A stretch of 64,000 nucleotides of DNA, taken from the NCBI GenBank assembly GCA_035911135.1, contig JAMHWD010000045.1, positions 1 through 64,000 on the forward strand, written 5' to 3'. Shown one piece after another: positions 34,351-43,955 of the stretch (position 1 is the stretch's first letter; each line of letters starts with the position of its first letter). The notes under the pieces were generated by a model, which saw only the letters and a program-made list of their open reading frames with translations, did no database searches and was not told the DNA's origin. A program made the position numbers and the translations under genes. This stretch comes from JAMHWD01 sp035911135 (lineage in GTDB: Bacteria; Pseudomonadota; Alphaproteobacteria; Micavibrionales; Micavibrionaceae).

Positions 34351-34896
34351 ATGCCGATATTTTCTGACCTTAGTCCGGAAGAAAAAAGCCTGATTGCGGG
34401 GTTTCCCGTGCGCGCGGCATTTTTCATCAGCCATGCCGATGATATCGACGGCGAGGCCGATGATGCCAACGAGAAAAAAGCCATGATCAGCGCGATGCGT
34501 GCCATGGTCAAACATCATGAAGATTCCGACCTTATCAAGGGGCTTGCCGCCTTTGCCTTTGAATCGCGCACGCGTTGGGATGGCTGGGAGGATGGCGCTT
34601 TTCAGGTTCTCTCCGAGGCACCCGGCGTCATGAACAAGGTTTTATCCCTGTTCGGCAAGGACGAGGCGCGGCATTACCGGGCGCTGGTTCTGGAAGTGAG
34701 CGAGGCTGTGGCCGCGGCTCACGGCGAATTTGCAGCTTTTGATGATGATGCCGAGGAAGGTTTTTGGGCCGGTCTGGCAGGCAGGATTGCCGGCAAGATC
34801 AAGGATTCTCAAGCTGGCGGCGGCGGGGCTAATATCTCGGCCACTGAAGGCGGCGCGCTTTCAGAGCTGGCGGCAGCCTTGAAAATTCCTGAATAA
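34351..34896 (+). CDS. Uncharacterised protein, second of a paralogous pair
   Basis: 181 residues, homologous to the gene 53 bases upstream (see the shared P-x-R, WED and EVSEAVAAAHGEF stretches). It differs by a Gly-rich loop (SQAGGGGANIS) near the C terminus. Ribosome site AGGAAA. Function unknown; being next to sucA in the same direction suggests co-expression with 2-oxoglutarate dehydrogenase at most. Confidence 0.55.
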   Translation: MPIFSDLSPEEKSLIAGFPVRAAFFISHADDIDGEADDANEKKAMISAMRAMVKHHEDSDLIKGLAAFAFESRTRWDGWEDGAFQVLSEAPGVMNKVLSLFGKDEARHYRALVLEVSEAVAAAHGEFAAFDDDAEEGFWAGLAGRIAGKIKDSQAGGGGANISATEGGALSELAAALKIPE

Positions 34897-34996
34897 TGGC
34901 CCTTGCCCTCGGCCGGGCTAGGGGTATATAAGACTGAAAAATTTCTTTTTACGAAAAAGATAGAAAAGATCAAAAACCAAGGCGGAACCGACAGAT

Positions 34997-37900
34997 ATGA
35001 CGACCCAGAACGCTGAAAATCTTACCTTTCTCTCCGGCACAAATGCCGATTACATTGCTCATCTTTATGGCGAATATCTCGCCAGCCCCTTAAAGGTCGA
35101 TGCCAGCTGGCGCAGCTTTTTTGAAGGCTTGAACGACAGCGAGATTGCCGTGCTCCGGGATATGAGCGGCGCAAGCTGGACACCGCCGGAAAATAACAAA
35201 TCCCTGCGCCGTTTCGCGGTGGTGGGCGGCAGCGAGACGGCATCTTCTTCTGGCAAGGCCGCGCCGGCACAAAATCAGGCTCTGGCCCCGACCGAGCAGA
35301 TCAAGCAAGCAGCGCTCGATTCGATTCGCGCTCTCCAGCTCATTCGTGCGTTTCGTTACCGCGGGCACATGATCGCAGATCTTGATCCGCTGCACTTAAA
35401 GGAAAAAGAATACCACCCGGAACTGGACCCGGCCCATTACGGCTTTACGGCGGCTGATTATTCGCGCCCCATTTTTATCAAAGGCTTGCTGGGCATGGAA
35501 TATGCCACGATCCCGCAGATTGTGGATGCGCTCAAACAGACATACTGCCAGCATATCGGCGTTGAATTTTTGCATCTCTCCTCGCCGGAAGAAAAGCTCT
35601 GGATTCAAGAACGCATCGAAGAGCCGCGCAATAAAACCGAATTCACCGTAAACGGCAAGCGCGCCATCTATCAGCGCCTCGTGGCATCGGAAGCCTTCGA
35701 GCAATTCCTGCACAAGAAATATCCGGGCACAAAGCGTTTTGGCGTGGACGGCGGCGAAGCCCTGATCCCGGCCATGGAGCAGATCATGAAGCGCGGCGGG
35801 CAGCTGGGCGTTCAGGAAATTATTGTCGGTATGGCGCACCGTGGCCGTTTGAACGTGCTGGCGAACGTGATGGGCAAACCCTTTACGGCGATCTTTGCCG
35901 AGTTTCAGGGCCAGCCCTCAACGCCGGATGATTTCTTGGGCTCTGGCGACGTGAAATACCACCTTGGCACTTCCAGCGACCGTGATTTTGACGGCAATAA
36001 TATTCACCTTTCGCTGACCGCCAACCCATCGCACTTGGAGTTTGTAAACCCTGTCGTGATCGGCAAGGTCCGCGCGAAACAGGCGACCTACGATCAGGAA
36101 CACAAGACCGAAAAAGTTCTCCCGCTGCTGTTGCACGGGGATGCTGCCTTTGCCGGGCAAGGCATTATCGCCGAGACATTGATGACATCGGAATTGCAAG
36201 GCTACCGCGTTGGCGGGACGATTCATATCGTCATCAACAACCAGATCGGCTTTACCACCATGCCCAAATACAGCCGTTCCGGCCCGTATTGCACGGATGT
36301 GGCCAAGATGCTCGAAGCCCCGATCTTCCACGTGAACGGGGATGATCCCGAGGCCGTCGTGCATGTGGCGCGTATCGCCATGGAATTCCGCCAGCAATTC
36401 AAGAAAGATGTCGTCATCGACATGTTCTGCTATCGCCGCTTCGGCCATAACGAAGGTGATGAGCCAGCCTTCACCCAGCCCTTGATGTACAAGAAAATCG
36501 CCGCTCAGGAAACAACGCGCAGCCAGTACGCCAAGCAGCTTATCGCCGAAAATGTCATGACTCCGGATGAGGCCAAGGCTGTATCGGATGAATTCTACGC
36601 CTATCTGGAAGATGCCTTTCAGGCAGCCAGCAGCTTCAAACCCAACAGCACGGATGCCTTTGGCGGCGTGTGGTCGGGGATGCAATGGGCCAATGAAGGC
36701 CCGCGCCGCGGCGCAACGGGCGTGAGCCTTGATGATCTGAAATCAGTGGGCAAGGCTATTACGGCCATCCCCAATGGCTTTAGCATCAACAAAAAGCTTC
36801 AGCGCGTGATCGAGGCGAAAAACCAGATGTTTGAAACCGGGCAGGGCTTTGACTGGGCCACCGGAGAAGCGCTTGCTTTTGGTACATTGCTGAAAGATGG
36901 CTATGCCATTCGCCTGTCGGGTCAGGATGTGGGCCGCGGGACTTTCTCCCAGCGCCATGCAATCTGGTACGATCAGGAAACAGAGGAAAAGCACATTGCA
37001 TTGAAGCATGTGTCTTTGAATCAGCCGCGTTTCGAAGCGCATGACTCGCCGCTTTCTGAAATGGCGGTTCTGGGCTTTGAATACGGGTATTCTCTGGCCG
37101 ATCCGAAAACGCTGGTCCTGTGGGAAGCACAGTTCGGTGACTTCGTGAATGGCGCGCAGGTTATCATCGACCAGTTCATCTCCAGCGCGGAAAGCAAATG
37201 GATGCGCAGCTCTGGCTTAGTGATGCTGCTCCCCCATGGTTATGAAGGGCAGGGGCCGGAGCATTCTTCTGCCCGTCCTGAACGATTCCTGCAGATGTGC
37301 GCGGAAGATAACTGGCAGGTTGCCAATTGCACAACGCCGGCAAACTACTTCCACATTCTGCGCCGCCAGATGGTACGCGATTTCCGCAAGCCTTTGATTT
37401 TGATGACGCCCAAATCCTTGCTGCGTCACAAGCTTGCCGTCTCGCCGATCGAGGATTTCGACAAGGACAGCACATTCCACCGTGTCCTTTGGGATCACGA
37501 CCGCGATACATTGGCGAAACCGGAAAAAATCAAGCGCGTGGTTCTATGTACGGGCAAGGTTTATTACGACCTGCTGCAGGAGCGCCGCGATCAGAAGATC
37601 AACGATGTCATGATCATGCGCGTCGAACAGCTCTATCCCTTCCCTTATGAGGCGCTGGAGGCTGAGTTGGCTCCTTACAAAAACGCCGAAGTCATCTGGT
37701 GTCAGGAAGAGCCGAAAAATCAGGGCTGCTGGTCATTCATCGATCCGTTCATCGAGGAAGTCCTTATCAAGATGAAGCACAAGCCGAACACGCGCGCGCG
37801 CTATGTTGGCCGCCCGGCTGCTGCCGCGCCTGCGACGGGTATGCTCAAGCGTCACAATGTCGAGCAGGCCAAGCTGGTCGGCGAAGCGTTGAAGGTTTGA
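34997..37900 (+). CDS. sucA: 2-oxoglutarate dehydrogenase E1 component
   Basis: 967 residues, full length for the family. It decarboxylates 2-oxoglutarate using thiamine diphosphate and passes succinyl to the lipoyl group of E2. Visible: N-terminal LSGTNADYIAHLYGEYLASP, RAFRYRGHMIADLDPL, GMAHRGRLNVLANVMGKP, LTANPSHLEFVNPVV, LLLHGDAAFAGQGIIAETL (split), INNQIGFTT, PIFHVNGDDPEAVVHVARIA and the C-terminal transketolase-like part with GYEGQGPEHSSARPERFLQM. The order E1, thiEDL, E2 on the same strand links the enzyme to its cofactor supply. Confidence 0.96.
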   Translation: MTTQNAENLTFLSGTNADYIAHLYGEYLASPLKVDASWRSFFEGLNDSEIAVLRDMSGASWTPPENNKSLRRFAVVGGSETASSSGKAAPAQNQALAPTEQIKQAALDSIRALQLIRAFRYRGHMIADLDPLHLKEKEYHPELDPAHYGFTAADYSRPIFIKGLLGMEYATIPQIVDALKQTYCQHIGVEFLHLSSPEEKLWIQERIEEPRNKTEFTVNGKRAIYQRLVASEAFEQFLHKKYPGTKRFGVDGGEALIPAMEQIMKRGGQLGVQEIIVGMAHRGRLNVLANVMGKPFTAIFAEFQGQPSTPDDFLGSGDVKYHLGTSSDRDFDGNNIHLSLTANPSHLEFVNPVVIGKVRAKQATYDQEHKTEKVLPLLLHGDAAFAGQGIIAETLMTSELQGYRVGGTIHIVINNQIGFTTMPKYSRSGPYCTDVAKMLEAPIFHVNGDDPEAVVHVARIAMEFRQQFKKDVVIDMFCYRRFGHNEGDEPAFTQPLMYKKIAAQETTRSQYAKQLIAENVMTPDEAKAVSDEFYAYLEDAFQAASSFKPNSTDAFGGVWSGMQWANEGPRRGATGVSLDDLKSVGKAITAIPNGFSINKKLQRVIEAKNQMFETGQGFDWATGEALAFGTLLKDGYAIRLSGQDVGRGTFSQRHAIWYDQETEEKHIALKHVSLNQPRFEAHDSPLSEMAVLGFEYGYSLADPKTLVLWEAQFGDFVNGAQVIIDQFISSAESKWMRSSGLVMLLPHGYEGQGPEHSSARPERFLQMCAEDNWQVANCTTPANYFHILRRQMVRDFRKPLILMTPKSLLRHKLAVSPIEDFDKDSTFHRVLWDHDRDTLAKPEKIKRVVLCTGKVYYDLLQERRDQKINDVMIMRVEQLYPFPYEALEAELAPYKNAEVIWCQEEPKNQGCWSFIDPFIEEVLIKMKHKPNTRARYVGRPAAAAPATGMLKRHNVEQAKLVGEALKV

Positions 37901-37901
37901 T

Positions 37902-38537
37902 TTAACTCAAATCAGGCTCATCCGCCTGAATGCGGCCCAGCGCGGCATTCAGGTTGATCGAGGCATAGACCGGTGAATTGGCGTAAATATTTGCGGCGCA
38001 TCGCGCGGCGTATTTCAAAGCAGTATTCACATATTCCGGCGTTAAGGGGATTTTCTGCAAATCGGTTAGGCGATTGGCGTTATCCATGCCCGGCGCCATG
38101 ATGCGTTTGATTGTGATATGGCCATCCTTGTCCTGAACGCCTTTCAATCCGAAAATCAGCGATCTGTCGAGCTCCTCCAGCGTGCGCCCGCCTTTGGAAA
38201 TCATCAGGTAAAAGGCATTGCTGCCGCCTCGGCGCGGTTCGGTGGTTATGGCGATATGGGCCGAGGATCGGATATATTCGTCCTCGCCCGGCGGCTCGTC
38301 ACTGAACTGCTGCGGATCGGGCTTGATGGTGATGGTTTGTGTGGGCTTGGAAAAATAACTCATGGCCGGGCCATGATGAAAGCTGCCGCGCAGGGAATAT
38401 TCCCCCAGATAGCGCAGCACCGGAATATGACTTTTGGGATCGGGTTGTAAATGCTTTCCAAGACCAAGCCGCGTGAAAAGATTATCGTGGTGGATTGTCA
38501 TCGGCGCCGCGCGCGGGCCGAATAAAAAACGCAACAT
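37902..38537 (-). CDS. Uncharacterised protein, 211 residues
   Basis: Not recognised. GGGGAGGA lies 4 bases before the ATG, a strong site similar to that of the 199-residue gene near 24 kb. No signal peptide or membrane helix. Contains TQTITIKPDPQQFSDEPPGE, IAITTEPRRGGSNAFYLMIS and KGGRTLEELDRSLIFGLKG. It converges on sucA with a one-base gap. Confidence 0.6.
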   Translation of the reverse strand: MLRFLFGPRAAPMTIHHDNLFTRLGLGKHLQPDPKSHIPVLRYLGEYSLRGSFHHGPAMSYFSKPTQTITIKPDPQQFSDEPPGEDEYIRSSAHIAITTEPRRGGSNAFYLMISKGGRTLEELDRSLIFGLKGVQDKDGHITIKRIMAPGMDNANRLTDLQKIPLTPEYVNTALKYAARCAANIYANSPVYASINLNAALGRIQADEPDLS

Positions 38538-38669
38538 GGTTCCTCCCCAGGAATTATTTATGCAACCCTAGCGGCTTGATGCGGTTTGTTCAACATCAGA
38601 ATTTTGTGCGGGGCATATAGGAGAAATTACGGGAATTGCAAATTTATAATGAGCTAATATGATGGTCTC

Positions 38670-39296
38670 ATGAAACGGTCCTTTGATCTCTCGTTATATT
38701 TCGTGGCCGATCCGGCTTGTTGCGCGGGGCGTGATATTGCTGATGTTGTCATGGCGGCGGTCAAGGGCGGCGTGACGATGGTCCAGCTTCGCAACAAGGC
38801 CGATTCTAAAATTGTCGTGGCGGCGCAGGCGGCTATGCTGGCCGAGATGCTAAAAAATTCAGGCGTGATATTTCTGGTGAATGATTATCCTGATATCGCG
38901 CATGATGCCGATGCGGACGGCGTGCATATCGGGCAAGGAGATTTGACCCCCGCCGAGGCGCGGCGCATAATAGGATCTGATAAAATTCTGGGTTTGACGG
39001 CGTTTACGCCGGACCATATTGCGGCCGTTGATCCTGATATTGTTGATTATATCGGAACCGGCCCTGTCTATCCGACAAAAACGGATAAGGGAAAACCTGT
39101 ATTAGGGCCGGAGAAATTTTCTGGTCTTGTAAAATTATCGCCGGTTCCTGTTGTGGGGATTGGCGGGATCACGGCGGAAAACGCCGCGGCAGTAATCAAG
39201 GCCGGCGCAGCCGGTATTGCGGTAATGCGTGCGATTTCGGAAGGCGATGATATCGAGGCGGCAACGCAGCGTTTGAAAAGACTGAGAATAGAGTAA
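38670..39296 (+). CDS. thiE: Thiamine phosphate synthase
   Basis: 208 residues. It joins HMP-PP and thiazole phosphate. The TIM-barrel family motifs are present: GGVTMVQLRNKAD (pyrophosphate-binding Arg), FLVNDYPDIAHDADADGVHI (Asp/Mg), GQGDLTPAEARRIIG, YIGTGPVYPTKTDKGKP and VVGIGGITAENAAAVIKAGA (split). No TPP riboswitch (THI element) could be seen in the 130 bases upstream. thiD follows after 17 bases. Confidence 0.9.
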   Translation: MKRSFDLSLYFVADPACCAGRDIADVVMAAVKGGVTMVQLRNKADSKIVVAAQAAMLAEMLKNSGVIFLVNDYPDIAHDADADGVHIGQGDLTPAEARRIIGSDKILGLTAFTPDHIAAVDPDIVDYIGTGPVYPTKTDKGKPVLGPEKFSGLVKLSPVPVVGIGGITAENAAAVIKAGAAGIAVMRAISEGDDIEAATQRLKRLRIE

Positions 39297-39313
39297 ATAA
39301 AAAAGGAAATACC

Positions 39314-40117
39314 ATGATTCCCCATGTTCTCACCATTGCAGGTTCCGATCCTTCCGGGGGCGCGGGTATTCAGGCCGATCTGAAAACGATCTCGGCGCAG
39401 GGCTGTTACGGTATGGCGGTGATTACGGCGCTCACCGCGCAGAATACGCGCGGCGTGAGCGGTGTGTTTGACGTGCCGCATGATTTCGTCGATCAGCAGA
39501 TTAAAACGCTGGCGCAGGATATCCGCATTGATGCGATCAAGATTGGCATGGTGGGGAGTCCGGCAACGATTGCAACATTAAACGAATTCATCCAGCGTTC
39601 GCATCCGCCGATTGTGGTACTGGATCCGGTGATGGTGGCGCAAAGCGGCGATCCCTTGATATCGCAAGATGCTATCGAGGCGATGCGCCGCAATCTCGTC
39701 CCGCTGGCCAGTATTATCACCCCCAATATCCCGGAGGCAGAGATATTGCTGGGCAAGAAATTTTCCTATTTTGAATATGAACTTGTGCCTATGGCCAAGG
39801 CGCTTTTGAAACTGGGCGCGCGCGGTGTGCTGCTCAAGGGCGGGCACGGGGCAGGCATGCGAAGTGATGATGTGTATGCAGATTCTACGGGCGTTTGCGA
39901 AGTGTATGAAACCAAGCGTTTGAACACGCCAAATACGCATGGAACGGGCTGCGCCCTCTCCAGCGCGCTGGCCTGCTGGCTGGCGAAAGGGTTGCCTCCG
40001 GCCGAGGCTTGCCGCGCGGCCAAGAAATATATCACCAGCGCCATTCAGACGGCGGATCAGCTTAAAATCGGCAAAGGCGCAGGGCCGGTACATCATTTCC
40101 ACGCGCTGTGGTCATAG
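39314..40117 (+). CDS. thiD: Hydroxymethylpyrimidine (phosphate) kinase
   Basis: 267 residues. Phosphorylates HMP and HMP-P. Signature: LTIAGSDPSGGAGIQADLKT, GCYGMAVITALTAQNT, DAIKIGMVGS, VVLDPVMVAQSG, LKGGHG and the anion-hole motif NTPNTHGTGCALSSALA. AAGGAAA lies 5 bases before the ATG. thiL starts 3 bases after its end, so thiE-thiD-thiL form an operon. Confidence 0.94.
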   Translation: MIPHVLTIAGSDPSGGAGIQADLKTISAQGCYGMAVITALTAQNTRGVSGVFDVPHDFVDQQIKTLAQDIRIDAIKIGMVGSPATIATLNEFIQRSHPPIVVLDPVMVAQSGDPLISQDAIEAMRRNLVPLASIITPNIPEAEILLGKKFSYFEYELVPMAKALLKLGARGVLLKGGHGAGMRSDDVYADSTGVCEVYETKRLNTPNTHGTGCALSSALACWLAKGLPPAEACRAAKKYITSAIQTADQLKIGKGAGPVHHFHALWS

Positions 40118-40120
40118 GGT

Positions 40121-41059
40121 ATGACTGAATTTGATCTTATCGCCCGGTATTTCGTGCCACTGACGCAAGGACACGCGGAGGCTGGCGGCTTACAGAGCGA
40201 TACTGCCGTGCTGGATATTCCGGCTGGAAGGCAACTTGTTGTCACCAGTGATACGCTGGTGGCCGGGGTGCATTTCCTGCCCCATCAATCACCGCGGACA
40301 ATCGCGCAGAAAGCCTTACGGACGAATATCTCCGATTTGCTGGCGGGTGGGGCGCGGCCTTATTGTTATCAGCTCTGCCTGTCCATCCCCAAGGCCAATG
40401 AAATATTCTTTGCAGATTTCACCGCCGGGCTTGCCGCCGATCAGGAAAAATACGGGATTTTTCTCTCCGGCGGGGATACGACCTCCACGCCGGGCCCTTT
40501 GAGCATTTCGATCACGGCCATGGGATTGGTTGATACGGGCAAGGCCATCACGCGCTCCGGGGCTAGGCCGGGGGATCTGATCGCACTCAGCGGGCCTGTG
40601 GGGGATGCCTGGTGCGGGCTGGAGGCTTTGCGCGGTAATCTGCTAAACGTTCCACCATCCTGCATAGCTTTGTATGAAGTGCCCAATCCGCCATATCACT
40701 TGCTGGATTTTCTGCCGGGGTCCGTGAATGCGGCGGCGGATATTTCAGATGGGCTGGTGGCGGATCTTTCGCATATCGCCAAGGCTTCGGATTTATCGGC
40801 GATAATCGAGTTATCCAAAATCACATATTCTCCGGCCGTGCAGGGTTTGCTGGAGGCGGGCGCGGTGAGTCATGAAAACCTGCTGACCGGCGGCGATGAT
40901 TACCAGCTGGTCATGGCGGTCGCGCCGGAGAATATCAGGGCGCTGGGCGATAAAATTCAGGTTATCGGGCGCTTTGAATCCGGCATGGCTGGTATTCGTA
41001 TTTTAGATAATGCAGGAAAATCAGTGGATTTCAGCAAATCCGGCTGGCGGCATTTCTGA
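40121..41059 (+). CDS. thiL: Thiamine-monophosphate kinase
   Basis: 312 residues. It makes thiamine diphosphate, the active cofactor needed by SucA. Motifs: EFDLIARYF, SDTAVLDIPAGRQLVVTSDT (Mg/ATP-binding Asp residues), HFLPHQSPRTIAQKALRTNI (split), LSGGDTTSTPGPLSISITAMG (split), AAADISDGLVADLSHIA and LTGGDDYQLVMAV. Last gene of the thi set, 104 bases ahead of odhB. Confidence 0.93.
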   Translation: MTEFDLIARYFVPLTQGHAEAGGLQSDTAVLDIPAGRQLVVTSDTLVAGVHFLPHQSPRTIAQKALRTNISDLLAGGARPYCYQLCLSIPKANEIFFADFTAGLAADQEKYGIFLSGGDTTSTPGPLSISITAMGLVDTGKAITRSGARPGDLIALSGPVGDAWCGLEALRGNLLNVPPSCIALYEVPNPPYHLLDFLPGSVNAAADISDGLVADLSHIAKASDLSAIIELSKITYSPAVQGLLEAGAVSHENLLTGGDDYQLVMAVAPENIRALGDKIQVIGRFESGMAGIRILDNAGKSVDFSKSGWRHF

Positions 41060-41162
41060 AAAAAACGCCAAAAACGGCTTTATAAAGGGCTTGTTTTTGC
41101 GTATTCTAGGGAGTATTCAGTACCCCAGAGTTTCCTTACCAAACAAGCAGGTTTTAAAGAAC

Positions 41163-42425
41163 ATGGCCAAAATCGTCGTCCCAGCATTGGGTGAATCCGT
41201 ATCCGAAGCAACTGTAGCCCAATGGCTCAAAAAAGAAGGCGAGGCCGTCAAGGCCGATGAGCCGATCGTCGAGCTGGAAACGGACAAGGTCACATTGGAA
41301 GTCAACGCGCCTAAAGACGGCGTGATCGGCAAGATCATTGTGGGTGTCGGCGAGAGCGTTGCCGTTGGCACAATTCTGGGCGAACTGAATGAAGGCGCTG
41401 TTGCCAATGATACGGCCAAGCCTGCGGCTTCTGCTGCTCCAGCTCCTGCCGCTCCAGCTCCTGCCGCCGCTGCGGCTCCTGCGCCGGCGAAGGTTGAAGC
41501 TGCTGCTGCGGATGATGCCAAGACATCACCGGCCGTTCGCAAATTGCTGGCGGATAATAATCTGGATGCTTCGCAGGTTCCGGCCACTGGCAAGGATGGC
41601 CGCCTCTCAAAAGAAGATGTGCAGAACTACCTGAATACGCGTGGTTCGGCTGCGCCTGCGGCGAAGGCTCCTGCTGCTGCTCCGGCGGCTCCCGCAGCTC
41701 CCGCAAAACCCCGTGAGATCGGCGCGCGCGAAGAGCGCGTTCGTATGACCAAGCTGCGTCAGGTGATTGCAAGACGCCTGAAGGAGGCACAGAATAACGC
41801 CGCCATGCTCACGACCTTTAATGAGGTCGATATGCAGCCCGTCATGGACCTGCGCAAGGAATATCAGGATCAGTTCGTCAAGAAACACGGCGTGAAGCTG
41901 GGTTTCATGTCCTTCTTCGTCAAGGCCGCGATCAAGGCCTTGAAAGAATTCCCGGCTGTGAATGCCGAAATTTCCGGCGATGATATCATTTACAAGAATT
42001 ACTATGATATCGGTGTGGCCGTATCCGCGCCGCAGGGTCTGGTCGTTCCGGTTCTGCGCGATGCTGACACGCTTTCGATGGCCGATATTGAAAAGAAAAT
42101 CGCCGATATGGGAACGCGCGCCCGCGAAGGCAAGCTTTCGATGGATGAGATGACCGGCGGCACATTCACAATCACCAATGGCGGTATTTTCGGCTCGATG
42201 CTCTCGACCCCGATCCTGAACGCCCCGCAATCAGCCATTCTGGGCATGCACAACATCGTTCAGCGCCCTGTGGTGATGAAAGATGGTTCGATCAAGGCGC
42301 GTCCTGTGATGTATCTAGCCCTGTCTTATGATCACCGCATCATTGATGGCCGTGAGGCTGTCTCGACGCTGGTGCGTATCAAGGATGCGATCGAAGATCC
42401 GCAGCGCTTGCTGCTGGATGTTTAA
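41163..42425 (+). CDS. odhB: Dihydrolipoamide succinyltransferase, E2 of 2-oxoglutarate dehydrogenase
   Basis: 420 residues. N-terminal lipoyl domain with the modified Lys in VELETDKVTLEVNAP, an Ala/Pro linker, the E3-binding domain (SPAVRKLLADNNLDASQVPA, GKDGRLSKEDV), a second Ala/Pro linker and the catalytic core with LSYDHRIIDGREAV (His and Asp of HxxxDG). Homology fixes the start at 41163 (MAKIVVPALGESVSEATV); the frame is open 51 codons upstream into thiL but that part is not conserved. Confidence 0.95.
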   Translation: MAKIVVPALGESVSEATVAQWLKKEGEAVKADEPIVELETDKVTLEVNAPKDGVIGKIIVGVGESVAVGTILGELNEGAVANDTAKPAASAAPAPAAPAPAAAAAPAPAKVEAAAADDAKTSPAVRKLLADNNLDASQVPATGKDGRLSKEDVQNYLNTRGSAAPAAKAPAAAPAAPAAPAKPREIGAREERVRMTKLRQVIARRLKEAQNNAAMLTTFNEVDMQPVMDLRKEYQDQFVKKHGVKLGFMSFFVKAAIKALKEFPAVNAEISGDDIIYKNYYDIGVAVSAPQGLVVPVLRDADTLSMADIEKKIADMGTRAREGKLSMDEMTGGTFTITNGGIFGSMLSTPILNAPQSAILGMHNIVQRPVVMKDGSIKARPVMYLALSYDHRIIDGREAVSTLVRIKDAIEDPQRLLLDV

Positions 42426-42850
42426 TCAGGCCCGGCTGCTGCCAGTATGGCGGTGATATCTGCAATCGCCTGATGACGGTCTGTCGTTGTTGCTGCCGGC
42501 CTTTGTCGGTGGCAACTGAAATCCGGGAATTCACGCAATATCGTCTTGAAGGCCCTGTTATCGGCTCCTTTTGCGTGCTTGCCGTAATGTGATATTTGCA
42601 CCCATGGCTCATGGCCTTGGTTTTCAGATGTCCGCACGACCAGCGCGCCGAACTTTCCCTTTAATGTAAAACTGGATGTCGTGGATGTGCCGCTTTGGGC
42701 GTAATCACCGATCAGGCCCTTGTCACGGCTATTGGCAAAAACGGCGGCAATGGATTCTTGCAGTTTAAGGGGCCGTGATGGCAATGATATTTCGGGTAAA
42801 TGTGCAAGCGCAGCGTCAGGGACGCTAACGTCCCTTGCGAGTTTATTCAT
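42422..42850 (-). CDS. Uncharacterised protein, 142 residues
   Basis: Not recognised. AGGA 11 bases before the ATG. Contains SRDKGLIGDYAQSGTSTTS, FTLKGKFGALVVRTSENQGH and a C-terminal helix ending ITAILAAAGPD. No signal peptide. It converges on odhB with a 4-base overlap and is downstream of the 307-residue gene on the same strand. Confidence 0.5.
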   Translation of the reverse strand: MNKLARDVSVPDAALAHLPEISLPSRPLKLQESIAAVFANSRDKGLIGDYAQSGTSTTSSFTLKGKFGALVVRTSENQGHEPWVQISHYGKHAKGADNRAFKTILREFPDFSCHRQRPAATTTDRHQAIADITAILAAAGPD

Positions 42851-42925
42851 ATCCCAGACTTCCTGTTTTCGTAGTTTTTTTAATTTTTATTACGATAGTC
42901 TAGGATGTTTTTTGCGGTGCAGCAA

Positions 42926-43849
42926 TCAAATATTGAAACGCGCGGCATATCCATCGCCAGTGTCATTGGCGCGGCCGCGTGTAATGCGGCTCAGAGCAAA
43001 ATTGGCCTCGCTCATGACAAAGATTTCATTGTTGTAAGGCGGGAATACCCTGCCGGCTTTTTCCCAGCGCTCAAGGGTCTCGCGGGCTTCTGCGAGGCTC
43101 ATATCGTGAAGCCCCTGGCTGGCTTTCATGCTGTCTTGCAGGTCAGGCGTGACAACGCGGCCGCGGGCGCGCTGGCGGAAATATTCGCGCAAGGCGACTT
43201 TCTGGTCTTCGCGCCAGACCGTATGATCGGTGCGGAAAAATTGTCCTTCCGCATCTTCTCGCCAATTCTTATGCGTGGTAGTCAGCGTTTCACCGGCCAC
43301 ATGCTCAATCGCCACGCGGTCCAGCATGGCGCTTTGATTTTTCAGGCAACTGATTGCCGAGAAATGCGGCGAATGCATATTGGAATGGGCAATGACGCGC
43401 AAGGGCACGTCTTTTTCGGATGACAGGTCTTTATCGCCGATCTCGGCTCGCATGCTGTGATGGACATCGCCCGTATGGATGCCGCCGCCCCATGCGCTGA
43501 TGAGTTTGAACGCTGGCATGTAATCGGGATTTCCCTCCCGTTCGTGGCGGGTGTTTTCAGCCATGGCCTTGTTCATGCTTGCGGCAAGGCGGCGGACGCG
43601 CATTTCCGGGGTCATCAGCAATTTGTTCACGGTTGGAAAATCGCGGTTATCAACCCGGATATTGATAGGTAGCAAAGATGGGCGGCCCATCAGGAATTCA
43701 GTGAGCCCCGCGCCATAGGCAACGGCATTACCGAAATTATGGCTGCGCCAGTTTTGCAGGGATTGCAGAATTTGTGATACGGCCTCGGTTCTGGCCTCAA
43801 GGCCCGGCAGCGGCACGGCGCTGACCGCATAATTGGATTCGCTTTTCAT
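42926..43849 (-). CDS. Uncharacterised protein, 307 residues
   Basis: Not recognised. GGGAGG 7 bases before the ATG at 43849 decides the start over a TTG two codons earlier. Soluble, mixed alpha/beta. Stretches such as AWGGGIHTGDVHHSMRAEIG, RVIAHSNMHSPHFSAIS and RTDHTVWREDQKVALREYF are rich in His, Asp and Arg and could hold a metal or phosphate site, but no family motif is recognised. Confidence 0.55.
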   Translation of the reverse strand: MKSESNYAVSAVPLPGLEARTEAVSQILQSLQNWRSHNFGNAVAYGAGLTEFLMGRPSLLPINIRVDNRDFPTVNKLLMTPEMRVRRLAASMNKAMAENTRHEREGNPDYMPAFKLISAWGGGIHTGDVHHSMRAEIGDKDLSSEKDVPLRVIAHSNMHSPHFSAISCLKNQSAMLDRVAIEHVAGETLTTTHKNWREDAEGQFFRTDHTVWREDQKVALREYFRQRARGRVVTPDLQDSMKASQGLHDMSLAEARETLERWEKAGRVFPPYNNEIFVMSEANFALSRITRGRANDTGDGYAARFNI

Positions 43850-43955
43850 GTTCAACCTCCCGTTTGAAATATGGCAGCTGCATCTTTTATTCAGCTATTA
43901 TCCATAGTCATGAATAAATTATGAGTCAACCCAAAGGTGAGAGGGTGCCGGCCTT

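Noticed and set aside
38538..38669. Possible TPP riboswitch upstream of thiE
   Set aside because: The conserved CUGAGA and ACCUGAUCUGG-type segments were not found by eye.
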